Origin: Bacteroidota bacterium
Lineage (GTDB): Bacteria; Bacteroidota; Bacteroidia; Chitinophagales; Chitinophagaceae
Direction: 5' to 3'
DNA: 15,578 nucleotides
NCBI GenBank assembly: GCA_023433755.1
Contig: JAEYUA010000100.1
Span: 1-15,578 of the forward strand
The translations under genes were made by a program, and so were the position numbers. Shown piece after piece: positions 1 to 7,206 of the stretch (positions within the stretch are counted from its first letter, which is position 1; the number at the start of each line of letters is the position of its first letter). The notes below the pieces were generated by a model. That model was not told the DNA's origin and made no database searches. It was given only the letters and a program-made list of their open reading frames with translations.

Positions 1-1241
1 GGTTTGATCAATGCTGTGGGCAGTCCGTCAACGAACCTGGTATCGGTACCCAGCGCCGCGAAAATATATTTGATCCCATTGATCACCACATCAAAGGTTC
101 CGCTGGTACGGAGCATACTGATGGCAACCAGCATCCCGACGAGATAAGGAATGATGCGCACAGCCGTTTCAAAACCACCCTTGGCTCCTTCGATGAAGGC
201 ATCAAACACATCGATCTTCTTATACACCGCACCGAGGATGATGAGGAACAGGATCAATAGTAAAATACCGTTACCCATGATACCCGAAACTACCTGTACT
301 CTTTCTGTAGGTAAGGAAGTAAGGTATAGAACGATGAGTGTAACCAGCGCGGAAACTCCACCCACCCAGGCCAGGATCACCGGCTGGAATACATTGATCT
401 TTTGTTTGAAGGATACAATGAACATGGCTGCCATGGTAGCCACGAAAGTGGCGATCATGCAGGGAATAAAAATATCGGTGGGATTACCTGCTTTCAACGC
501 CGCTCTTGCCGCGATAATGCTTACAGGTATTAGGGTGAGGCCGGATGCATGCAGGCAGAGGAACATGAGCTGGGCATTGGTGGCCGTTTCCTTCTGCGGA
601 TTTAGTTGCTGCAGGCTTTCCATGGCTTTCAACCCAAATGGTGTGGCCGCGTTATCAAGACCCAGCAGGTTGGCTGAAAAATTCATCATCATATGTCCAT
701 GCGCCGGGTGTCCATTCGGCACTCCGGGAAATAAGCGGCTGAAGAAAGGCCCGATGATCTTTGAAAGGAAACGGATGCCCCCTGCCCTTTCCGCGATGGC
801 CATAAAACCCATGAAGAGCGCCATGATCCCAATCAACCCGATACAGATGTTCACGGCCGACTTACAGGTTTCAATGATCCCATCCACCGGTTTCATGCCA
901 ATGGTCCTGACATAACTAAAACTGTAAACGCTGGCATCGGGAATGATTTTCCTGAGTGCTTTCACAGAATCGGAACCCGGATCATCCGTAATGATATAAC
1001 GGGCGTCCGTAATATTCTCCTTGTGTACGAAACCATAAGGCCTAACATCATTGATAAATCCGGCTTTGGCCTGGGCCGAGGTATCCCCCTCACTCCCCAC
1101 CATAACAAAGGGAAAGCTGTCATCCGCTTTACCTACCACCATCCGGTTGAAAATAACCTCGTTGCCCAATACCAGCCAGTGATACCCGGCTACCAGTCCT
1201 GCAATAATGATAAATGCCGACCAAATCCTGCTTAAAGCCAT
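1..1241 (-). CDS. Nucleoside recognition / SpmA-SpmB fusion membrane protein (3' end missing)
   Basis: Reading the minus strand from ATG at 1241-1239 gives 413 codons with no stop before the window edge, so the gene is cut at its 3' end. An N-terminal membrane segment (about residues 5-22) is followed by a soluble stretch (about 27-120), then a polytopic part with hydrophobic segments near 128-150, 225-245, 258-277, 286-308, 320-340 and 360-378. The stretch NFSANLLGLDNAATPFG at about 187-203 is the SpmA signature. The last readable residues, GLPTALIKP, look like the start of the SpmB-type motif (LPTALxKP followed by a Gly/Ser-rich turn). In Bacteroidota, SpmA and SpmB are commonly one fused protein. 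The family carries the 'Gate' nucleoside-recognition domain; its substrate is unsettled, and the spore name does not imply sporulation here. It is divergent from ychF. Assignment of family is firm; function is not known. Confidence 0.88.
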   Translation of the reverse strand, partial: MALSRIWSAFIIIAGLVAGYHWLVLGNEVIFNRMVVGKADDSFPFVMVGSEGDTSAQAKAGFINDVRPYGFVHKENITDARYIITDDPGSDSVKALRKIIPDASVYSFSYVRTIGMKPVDGIIETCKSAVNICIGLIGIMALFMGFMAIAERAGGIRFLSKIIGPFFSRLFPGVPNGHPAHGHMMMNFSANLLGLDNAATPFGLKAMESLQQLNPQKETATNAQLMFLCLHASGLTLIPVSIIAARAALKAGNPTDIFIPCMIATFVATMAAMFIVSFKQKINVFQPVILAWVGGVSALVTLIVLYLTSLPTERVQVVSGIMGNGILLLILFLIILGAVYKKIDVFDAFIEGAKGGFETAVRIIPYLVGMLVAISMLRTSGTFDVVINGIKYIFAALGTDTRFVDGLPTALIK

Positions 1242-1249
1242 ATGTTCAT

Positions 1250-1298
1250 TTCAAAGTTCAAAGTCGTGAATCGTGAGTCGTGAATCGTGAGTCGCAGT
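1250..1298. repeat. 7-bp-period array: TTCAAAG x2 then TCGTGA(A/G) x4
   Basis: Two perfect tandem TTCAAAG units (1250-1263) run directly into four tandem 7-mers TCGTGAA, TCGTGAG, TCGTGAA, TCGTGAG (1264-1291), which alternate A/G at the seventh base, followed by a decayed TCGCAG unit. The array lies 9 bases upstream of the SpmAB start codon, in its leader. Directly seen; no function is known to me. Confidence 0.85.
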
Positions 1299-1307
1299 CG
1301 TCTGTCA

Positions 1308-1349
1308 GACTACTGACTTCCGACTACCGACTACTGACTGCCGACTAAG
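1308..1349. repeat. 7-bp-period array: GACTNNN x6
   Basis: Six consecutive heptamers start with GACT (GACTACT, GACTTCC, GACTACC, GACTACT, GACTGCC, GACTAAG). Because GACT is the complement of the AGTC that recurs in the preceding array (1263-1298), the two arrays together form an imperfect inverted repeat that could fold into a hairpin or cruciform in the space between the divergent SpmAB and ychF genes. Confidence 0.8.
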
Positions 1350-1367
1350 TTAAACGTTTCCTTCAGA

Positions 1368-1395
1368 ATTGACCAGCACCTTATCCTTATCTTTG
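1368..1395 (+). promoter_or_regulatory. Probable ychF promoter, Bacteroidota type
   Basis: TATCTTTG at 1388-1395 matches the Bacteroidota -7 consensus TAnnTTTG exactly. ATTG at 1368-1371 is a 3-of-4 match to the -33 TTTG box; the 16-base spacing is somewhat shorter than the usual 19-21. The -7 box lies about 56 bases ahead of the ychF ATG, and the intervening leader contains the next repeat array. No clear Shine-Dalgarno sequence is present before the ATG. Confidence 0.55.
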
Positions 1396-1408
1396 CGGCC
1401 CTAAAACC

Positions 1409-1436
1409 CTAGCAGCTAGAAGCTAGCAACTAGAAA
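1409..1436. repeat. 7-bp-period array: CTAGNAR x4 in the ychF leader
   Basis: Four tandem heptamers CTAGCAG, CTAGAAG, CTAGCAA, CTAGAAA end 15 bases before the ychF start codon. The units again alternate (C/A at position 5). The array contains AGAAGCTAGCA (1418-1428), whose exact reverse complement lies just after the ychF stop codon (2554-2564). Confidence 0.82.
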
Positions 1437-1451
1437 CTTAAATTATTCACT

Positions 1452-2549
1452 ATGGCTCTTCAGGCAGGTATCGTGGGATTGCCCAATGTAGGAAAATCAA
1501 CTTTGTTCAATGCGGTCAGCAACAGTGCCAAGGCACAGGCCAGCAACTACCGTTTCTGCACCATTGATCCGAATGTTGGATTGGTGGATGTACCGGATCC
1601 ACGTTTAAACAAACTGGCGGAACTGGTAAATCCAAACCGTATTGTGCCTACCCAGATCGAGATCGTTGATATCGCCGGGTTGGTTCGTGGTGCCAGCAAG
1701 GGTGAAGGACTCGGGAACAAATTTCTTGGTAACATTCGTGAAGTGGATGCCATCATCCACGTGATCCGCTGTTTTGAAGATGAGAATATCCTGCGCGACG
1801 AGGGTGACATCAACCCTGTAAGTGATAAAGAGATCATCGATACCGAACTCCAGTTGAAAGACCTGGAGAGCGTTGAAAAGAAATTGAGCCGAACGGAAAA
1901 ACTGGCAAAGACGGATCCCAAGGCCCGGGTAGAAATGGAAATCCTGCAGCGCTGTAAAAAGCAACTGGAAGAAGGAAAGAGCGTGCGTGCACTTGGTCTT
2001 GGTAAAGAAGAACTCGGAGCGATCGCGGATCTTTTCCTGCTTACCATGAAACCTGTTTTATATGTTGCCAATGTGGATGAAGCGTCCATGCATACCGGCA
2101 ATAAATATTCTGAACAATTGATCAACGCGGTGAAAGATGAGAATGCGCAAGTGATCGTCATGAATAATAATATTGAAGCGCAGATTTCCGAACTGGAAAG
2201 TGATGACGATAAACAATTGTTCATGGATGAATACGGAATGAAAGAACCGGCGCTGGACCGCCTGATCCATTCTGCTTATAAGCTCCTGAACCTGCAGACC
2301 TATTTCACTGCTGGTGTGCAGGAAGTAAGAGCCTGGACCATCCAGGAAGGATGGAAGGCACCCCAGGCTGCCAGCGTAATCCATACTGATTTTGAAAAAG
2401 GATTTATCAAGGCCGAAGTCATCAGCTATGATGATTTTGTAAAATACGGCTCCGAATCCGCCGCACGTGACTCAGGCAGGCTGAGAATAGAAGGCAAGGA
2501 ATACGTGGTGAAGGATGGGGATGTGATGCATTTTAGGTTCAACGTATAA
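1452..2549 (+). CDS. ychF: YchF/OLA1 family P-loop nucleotidase
   Basis: The 365-residue product has the normal YchF length and order of domains. The P-loop GLPNVGKST is at 9-17, the switch/G3 region DIAGLVRGASKGEGLG at 73-88, and the G4-position motif NVDE at 207-210; this replaces NKxD and is the reason YchF proteins prefer ATP over GTP. A helical insertion occupies roughly 128-185, and the C-terminal TGS domain about 280-365 (ending HFRFNV). Family knowledge: YchF is a ribosome-associated cytosolic ATPase linked to translation and stress responses, often including oxidative stress. It is a single-gene unit with its own promoter, divergent from the SpmAB gene and convergent with the large outer-membrane protein gene. 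The start is chosen because MALQAGIVGLPNVG matches the canonical N-terminus. The gene is bracketed by short complementary repeat arrays. Confidence 0.98.
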   Translation: MALQAGIVGLPNVGKSTLFNAVSNSAKAQASNYRFCTIDPNVGLVDVPDPRLNKLAELVNPNRIVPTQIEIVDIAGLVRGASKGEGLGNKFLGNIREVDAIIHVIRCFEDENILRDEGDINPVSDKEIIDTELQLKDLESVEKKLSRTEKLAKTDPKARVEMEILQRCKKQLEEGKSVRALGLGKEELGAIADLFLLTMKPVLYVANVDEASMHTGNKYSEQLINAVKDENAQVIVMNNNIEAQISELESDDDKQLFMDEYGMKEPALDRLIHSAYKLLNLQTYFTAGVQEVRAWTIQEGWKAPQAASVIHTDFEKGFIKAEVISYDDFVKYGSESAARDSGRLRIEGKEYVVKDGDVMHFRFNV

Positions 2550-2550
2550 A

Positions 2551-2580
2551 AGCTGCTAGCTTCTGGCTGCAAGCTGCAAG
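2551..2580. repeat. 7-bp-period array starting 1 base after the ychF stop
   Basis: Four heptamers AGCTGCT, AGCTTCT, GGCTGCA, AGCTGCA (2551-2578) plus AG start after the ychF TAA (2547-2549) and one spacer base. AAGCTGCAAG at 2571-2580 is the exact complement of 2679-2688, and TGCTAGCTTCT at 2554-2564 is the exact complement of 1418-1428. Confidence 0.82.
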
Positions 2581-2678
2581 ACCTTGTGCGGAAATTTTTC
2601 ATTTATTCATGCCCCTTACAAATGCCTTAATAATTCATTCTTCACTTAATAAATTTTATTATGTATGCGGCTGTGAGT

Positions 2679-2706
2679 CTTGCAGCTTGAAGCTTGCCGC
2701 TTGCAG
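2679..2706. repeat. 7-bp-period array: CTTGNNG x4 abutting the stop of the minus-strand gene
   Basis: Four heptamers CTTGCAG, CTTGAAG, CTTGCCG, CTTGCAG end one base before the stop codon (2708-2710) of the large minus-strand gene. With the array at 2551-2580 it forms inverted arms around about 100 bases of AT-rich sequence, where two convergent genes end. The remaining spacer (2581-2678) shows no gene or RNA that I recognise. Confidence 0.82.
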
Positions 2707-2707
2707 C

Positions 2708-5700
2708 TCAAAACAACGCTCTCACCGCCGCTCTCCCCACATGTATCGTTCTCGACTCGCCGGGTTTGCGGCCTTCGTACTGGATATTCAATTCCACATT
2801 GCCAAATATGCGTTTGGTGAAATCAAGGTTCCATAAAAAATTCCTTCCGGGTAACAGCCCGTCAAGAATGATATAACTCACCGTGGTGTTGGTGGGATAA
2901 TCGTATTTGATTTTGTTGAATGTAAATTTCGCATTGATGGTACTGTTCTGCAGCACATTGTACTTGGATTCCAGGTTAAGTGCATTGGAAACTGATTTTT
3001 CACCTCCATACAATTCAAGATTGGATCTTGTCTCTCTCTTATAACTTGTCTGCAAACGGAAAGCTGTTCCCCTCACCCAGGAAAAACGTGGTTCTGTCGA
3101 AAAAATATCCAGTTCATAATTCCTGTTACCAAAGCTCGGTGTGTAAAGCGCATTCAGACCTTTCCGGTTCACTACATCAAAGGTAAACTGGCTGCTGATA
3201 TTCCAGCGGATCTTGGCGATCCAGTCATTGATCCGGCGGCTTTCATAGCCATAGGTGAGCAGGGCTTTGGAAGTATTCTGGACATTGCTAAGATCCAACC
3301 CCCATTTATTGGAAAAACGGTTAAAGGAAATATTGTTCAGCAAGGCTGTATTCACCGTGAGCAGGGCCGTATCAGCAATATCATATTTGAATGGATTGAA
3401 TTCAAAATCACCTTTCGCAATCGATTTTTTTGACTTCTGCATGGAGGTCTGCATGTTGAACCTTGATATAAATTTTGCAAAACCCCTTACATCACTGTTA
3501 CCGGAAAACCAGGCTTTCGGATTAATGGAAAAACTATAATTGATCGTAGTGTAATTGGCTTTGGTAAATTGGTTGGTAGGAATAAAAATCCTGATGAACT
3601 TAGCCTGGTCCTGGAACAGGGCGATCTCGAATTCATTGAGGGTTTGCACTCCATTGGAATCATAATCATTCCAGGTATACTCCCCCTGCCCTGCCGGCAC
3701 TTCAAAATAAGCAAAATCGCGGCGCTGCTCCTGTCCTGTTCCCAGCTCATACAATACATTGCCTGTAAGAAGGCCCTTCCACTCGTTCACTAAATATTCC
3801 GCACGCCCCAGCATGGTATTATCATTCTTTTGCTGAGAAACCGTTTCATTATACACGCGGAGCATCCGGTAAGCAATATTGAAAAGAAACTGGTGGTGCT
3901 GGTTTTTCAGTAACTGCGATTCAAGATTGACATTATAACTCCTGTCACCTCTTACAAATTCTTTCCCTGATGCATACTTGTCTGATCTTGTAAAGAAACT
4001 GATGCCATACCGGTTTTGTTTTTTATCATCTGATTTGATGAAAGCCGTCCAGGTGTCAAAGGAAAAACTGGTGGGGGAAAGACTGTCGCCTGTGGGTGCC
4101 TTTACTTCATTTTGTTCAAGAGCATAACGCAAACCGATCTTCATAGAAGCGAGTTGCCTGAGCTGTTTGCTCATATCAACCACGGGCCTGAAAAAATAAC
4201 CCTTGCCGGTAAAACTGTTGAAGTTGGTCAGGCTGAACTGGTTGTTGAACATCCACCCTTTCATATCCGCTGTGTGCTGTAAAAGATTCTGCGAACCATT
4301 ATAATCATCACTTCTGCGGTATTGCATGTACTGGTAACGAAGGCTTTGCTTTGGAGATTCAAGCCTTGAACTCAGTCTCAAAATATTTTCCGTGGCGGTA
4401 GGCAAAACCATCGGCAGTCCCCACTCGCGGGTAAATTCAACAAAACGCAAACGTTCCAGCGGTTTGAATTTCTGCTGCACATGCTCATAATCCACTGCAG
4501 AATGCAACAGTACTTTACGCGCCACATTCAACGGAATGGTGTTTTCATACTGCACCCTTGCAGCAAGACCAAGATCATCTCCCCCGTTCTTTGAAGAAAA
4601 AGTATTGACATCATAATTGCTCATGGCCAATTCCGTCTTCACCACGTTGTATTTGTTCACCTGGTATTCTGTTCCGAAACTGAGCAACTGCTGTTTCTTG
4701 GGTGTAACCAGAACCATCACCGGTTCAAACTGACCCTGCTTCACACCGTTCAATGGTTCAACAAATCGGAATACCTTTCCATTGGCGCCCACACTGAAAT
4801 CCGCCACGTAATTGCCATTGCCCTGGCCCACATCGGTAAATGAAAGAGAATAACGTGCAAGTGCCGGATCAATGGAATAACGGTAGAATGAATCTGTAGT
4901 GCTGCCCTGGATATAATAAACCTTTTCGTAGAGGATCTTGTCAGTAGAAAATGAATCAGTGATGATGGTCGGATAAAGCGCCTGCTGAATACTGTCGCCA
5001 ATATCGAAAAGGAATTGTTTCTGGCGCGTATCCAACGTTTGGTTGATCTGCGAGTTTTTCGCATCACTGTTGGTAAATGCCCCGATTACCAGTTTGAGTT
5101 TATCGTGAAGCTGCAGTTCCTGGTTGAGATAAATATTCGCATTGAGATAATTGCGGTCGGCATACTCAAACTCCACCTGGATCCTGGAATCCTTGGTGAT
5201 CATGCGCCGAGGCATGAAGGTGATCTCCGCTGTGTTGTAATTGATAATATAATCCTGGTCTTCGCCACGCTGCAACAGTTCACCATCTAAAAACACCCTT
5301 TCTGTATTGGCAAGTACGATGAAGAAAAATTCATTGTTGGCGCCCGTCAGCCGGTAAGGGCCCTGGTTGCCTTCCATATTGGGCGTAGTGGTACGGTCAA
5401 ACACATTGCGGTTGAATTTTCCCTTGGCGATGGAACCGCTGGCCAGGGTGTTTGATCTCACATTAGGTGAAAGCTGGTTGGTGGTCTGGAAAGAAATTCC
5501 CTGCAGCCTTTTGTAAAAATTAAGAAAATACATCTGGTTCTGCCTGATATCAATATCACCAAGATTCAATTGCCAGTTCTTTTTTTTGAACTGGAGGAAT
5601 ACCCTGTCAAATTCATTGAGCTGGGCGGTGGTACCATCAGGCTGGATGGGAATATTGTTATCAGTAAATGCTGCGGAGAGTTCAATGCTGTCGCGCAGCA

Positions 5701-6199
5701 TGCCATTGATCTGCAACTGGAAATTTGAATTGATCACGGCATCCTGGTTGTTGCCAAAGGAAAGTTCCCGGCCCAGGCTTCCGCTGGCTTCAATGTTACC
5801 AAAATCAAGCAACCCTTTGTTTCCCTGGTTATTGTTATTGGAAGAAAATTCAAAAGGTTTGAGATAAACATTGTTGATTACGCTGTCATAACTTAACCGC
5901 TGTACCACGCTGTTCAACCGGAAAGGAAATACACGGTAAACAGCGATGGCTTCGTTTATCGCCGGTTTTTTTTTCCATGTTAGAAATGCATGCACATGAT
6001 CGAGTTCATAATAGCTGCTATCCATTTCCCTGATCACAAAACTCCCGGGAATGATACTTAATGAATCAAGAAAAAGTGTGTCGACTGTAACAGGAATTTT
6101 TTTTAAACGGAGGTTGGATGAAGGTGGCGCCTGGGCAAATGAAACCTGCGTGCCTGCCAGCAGTATAATTAAAAGCAGTATCCGGCATAAAAGCTTCAA
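2708..6199 (-). CDS. Large SprA-like outer-membrane beta-barrel protein, 1163 aa
   Basis: The product starts with a clear Sec signal peptide (KLLCRILLLIILLAG..., likely cleavage after FAQ at about 21-23). After a linker region come dense beta-strand patterns rich in alternating aromatic/polar residues, with the C-terminus ending in Phe (RALF) as in outer-membrane barrels. Two conserved-looking blocks stand out: FTDNNIPIQPDG...EFDRVFLQF (178-204) with NLGDIDI (212-218), and GPYRLTGANNEFF...RVFLDGELLQRGEDQDY (280-317) followed by SRIQVEFEYADRNY (338-351). From memory these blocks recur in large Bacteroidota surface proteins related to SprA/Sov, the type IX secretion translocon, which is about twice this length. 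So this is not SprA itself but possibly a shorter relative. The ending GRKPGESRTIHVGRA...F also resembles that group. Function unknown. Single-gene unit between two repeat arrays; similar base composition to neighbours, no sign of breakage. Confidence 0.75.
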   Translation of the reverse strand: MKLLCRILLLIILLAGTQVSFAQAPPSSNLRLKKIPVTVDTLFLDSLSIIPGSFVIREMDSSYYELDHVHAFLTWKKKPAINEAIAVYRVFPFRLNSVVQRLSYDSVINNVYLKPFEFSSNNNNQGNKGLLDFGNIEASGSLGRELSFGNNQDAVINSNFQLQINGMLRDSIELSAAFTDNNIPIQPDGTTAQLNEFDRVFLQFKKKNWQLNLGDIDIRQNQMYFLNFYKRLQGISFQTTNQLSPNVRSNTLASGSIAKGKFNRNVFDRTTTPNMEGNQGPYRLTGANNEFFFIVLANTERVFLDGELLQRGEDQDYIINYNTAEITFMPRRMITKDSRIQVEFEYADRNYLNANIYLNQELQLHDKLKLVIGAFTNSDAKNSQINQTLDTRQKQFLFDIGDSIQQALYPTIITDSFSTDKILYEKVYYIQGSTTDSFYRYSIDPALARYSLSFTDVGQGNGNYVADFSVGANGKVFRFVEPLNGVKQGQFEPVMVLVTPKKQQLLSFGTEYQVNKYNVVKTELAMSNYDVNTFSSKNGGDDLGLAARVQYENTIPLNVARKVLLHSAVDYEHVQQKFKPLERLRFVEFTREWGLPMVLPTATENILRLSSRLESPKQSLRYQYMQYRRSDDYNGSQNLLQHTADMKGWMFNNQFSLTNFNSFTGKGYFFRPVVDMSKQLRQLASMKIGLRYALEQNEVKAPTGDSLSPTSFSFDTWTAFIKSDDKKQNRYGISFFTRSDKYASGKEFVRGDRSYNVNLESQLLKNQHHQFLFNIAYRMLRVYNETVSQQKNDNTMLGRAEYLVNEWKGLLTGNVLYELGTGQEQRRDFAYFEVPAGQGEYTWNDYDSNGVQTLNEFEIALFQDQAKFIRIFIPTNQFTKANYTTINYSFSINPKAWFSGNSDVRGFAKFISRFNMQTSMQKSKKSIAKGDFEFNPFKYDIADTALLTVNTALLNNISFNRFSNKWGLDLSNVQNTSKALLTYGYESRRINDWIAKIRWNISSQFTFDVVNRKGLNALYTPSFGNRNYELDIFSTEPRFSWVRGTAFRLQTSYKRETRSNLELYGGEKSVSNALNLESKYNVLQNSTINAKFTFNKIKYDYPTNTTVSYIILDGLLPGRNFLWNLDFTKRIFGNVELNIQYEGRKPGESRTIHVGRAAVRALF

Positions 6200-6249
6200 A
6201 AGCAGAGGTTTTTCACGTATTGTAAAAATGCAACATTTAAACGTGCATT

Positions 6250-6285
6250 CATAAATTTAATTGTTAAAGGGCAGGCCCTTTCAAT
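6250..6285 (-). promoter_or_regulatory. Tentative promoter of the large barrel gene with a palindrome between its boxes
   Basis: On the minus strand TAAATTTA (6259-6252) matches seven of eight positions of TAnnTTTG, and a TTG lies upstream at 6284-6282, 22 bases away. Between them is the palindrome AAAGGGC-AG-GCCCTTT (6266-6281), with 7-bp perfect arms, where a regulator could bind. It could instead be a second weak hairpin after the sdh terminator. The -7 match is imperfect, so confidence is low. Confidence 0.3.
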
Positions 6286-6310
6286 AAAAAAAACAGCTCC
6301 CGATGGAGCC
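6286..6310 (-). terminator. Intrinsic terminator of the sdhCAB operon
   Basis: On the minus strand GCTCC-ATCG-GGAGC (6309-6296, extended by a G-U pair) is followed, after two bases, by a run of eight T (6293-6286). It lies about 90 bases after the sdhB stop and before the next minus-strand gene, as expected for a Rho-independent terminator. On the plus strand the hairpin is followed by only five T. Confidence 0.75.
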
Positions 6311-6365
6311 ATTTTTCAATTGAATAATATTATGAAACTATTGCCTGATAGTCATCCTGTATTCA

Positions 6366-6400
6366 GCCAATGGCCAATGGCTAATAGCTAACAGCTATAT
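6366..6400. repeat. 7-bp-period array: GCYAAYR-like x5 abutting the sdhB stop
   Basis: Five heptamers GCCAATG, GCCAATG, GCTAATA, GCTAACA, GCTATAT end on the first base of the sdhB stop codon (6400-6402 read on the minus strand). It has the same period and placement as the other arrays but a different unit sequence. Confidence 0.8.
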
Positions 6401-7164
6401 CACTTATCAGCCGAAAGCCCCGCCATCAAATATTCCTTATGCATCCTGGAAATATTTGTAATGGAGATCTCTTTCGGACAAACTGCTTCGCAGGCACCGG
6501 TGAAGGTGCAGCTACCGAAACCCTCCTTATCCATTTGCGCTACCATACTCAGCGCCCTGTTCTTTCTTTCCGGATCACCCTGTGGTAAAAGTGCCAGGTG
6601 GGCAATCTTGGCTGATGTGAAGAGAGATGCAGATGAATTTTTACAGGCAGCCACGCAGGCGCCGCAACCAATACAACTCGCGGCACCGAATGAAGCATCC
6701 GCCTTATCTTTTTCAATTGGCAGTGCATTACCGTCAACCGCATTACCTGTATTCACTGAAATGAATCCGCCTGACTGAATGATGCGGTCAAAAGCGGATC
6801 GGTCAGTTACGAGGTCCTTGATGATGGGGAATCCATTCGCACGGAATGGTTCTACCACTACTGTATCGCCATTTTTGAAAGCCCTCATGTGGAGCTGGCA
6901 GGTGGTGGTGGCATGCCATGGTCCATGCGGACGTCCATTGATATGCATCGAACAGGCACCGCAGATCCCTTCACGGCAGTCATGGTCGAACGCAATCGGG
7001 TCCTTACCCTCATTGATCAGCCGTTCGTTCAGCACATCAAACATTTCAAGGAAGGACATTTCCGAGGATATGTTTTTTACATCGTAAGATTCAAACCTGC
7101 CTTCTGAATTTTTGTTGCTCTGCCGCCAGACTTTCAGCGTAAGGTTCATATTGTAATGCTCCAT
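6400..7164 (-). CDS. sdhB: Succinate dehydrogenase/fumarate reductase iron-sulfur subunit
   Basis: The 254-aa protein carries electrons from the flavoprotein to the membrane quinone site of complex II. All three cluster motifs are intact. [2Fe-2S] ligands are C63, C68, C71 and C89 (CREGICGAC ... C). The CIGCGAC block gives C164, C167 and C170 for [4Fe-4S], completed by C229. C174, C219 and C225 fit the [3Fe-4S] cluster; the spacing matches E. coli SdhB. It is the last gene of sdhCAB, 42 bases after sdhA. Translation may start at M1 (7164) or at M6 (7149), since MNLTLKVWRQ is the more typical family N-terminus; neither has a strong ribosome binding site. A repeat array and an intrinsic terminator follow. 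Confidence 0.97.
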   Translation of the reverse strand: MEHYNMNLTLKVWRQSNKNSEGRFESYDVKNISSEMSFLEMFDVLNERLINEGKDPIAFDHDCREGICGACSMHINGRPHGPWHATTTCQLHMRAFKNGDTVVVEPFRANGFPIIKDLVTDRSAFDRIIQSGGFISVNTGNAVDGNALPIEKDKADASFGAASCIGCGACVAACKNSSASLFTSAKIAHLALLPQGDPERKNRALSMVAQMDKEGFGSCTFTGACEAVCPKEISITNISRMHKEYLMAGLSADK

Positions 7165-7206
7165 AAGGAAACTAATTAGCTGTAGAAACTTTGATTATTG
7201 ATACGA

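Noticed and set aside
151..915. Long plus-strand open frame (254 codons)
   Set aside because: It is opposite the SpmAB gene, whose minus-strand frame shows the family motif and membrane segments; the plus frame has no recognisable domain.
1250..1443. Possible CRISPR array
   Set aside because: The repeats are 7 bases long and directly tandem without spacers of unique sequence; there are no cas genes in the window.
1547..2224. Minus-strand open frame of 225 codons inside ychF
   Set aside because: Ser/Arg-rich low-complexity product antisense to a well-conserved gene; a shadow of ychF codon usage.
2581..2678. Small RNA or short gene in the convergent spacer
   Set aside because: Short plus-strand frames here lack start signals and run into the minus-strand gene; no recognisable RNA structure beyond the flanking complementary arrays.
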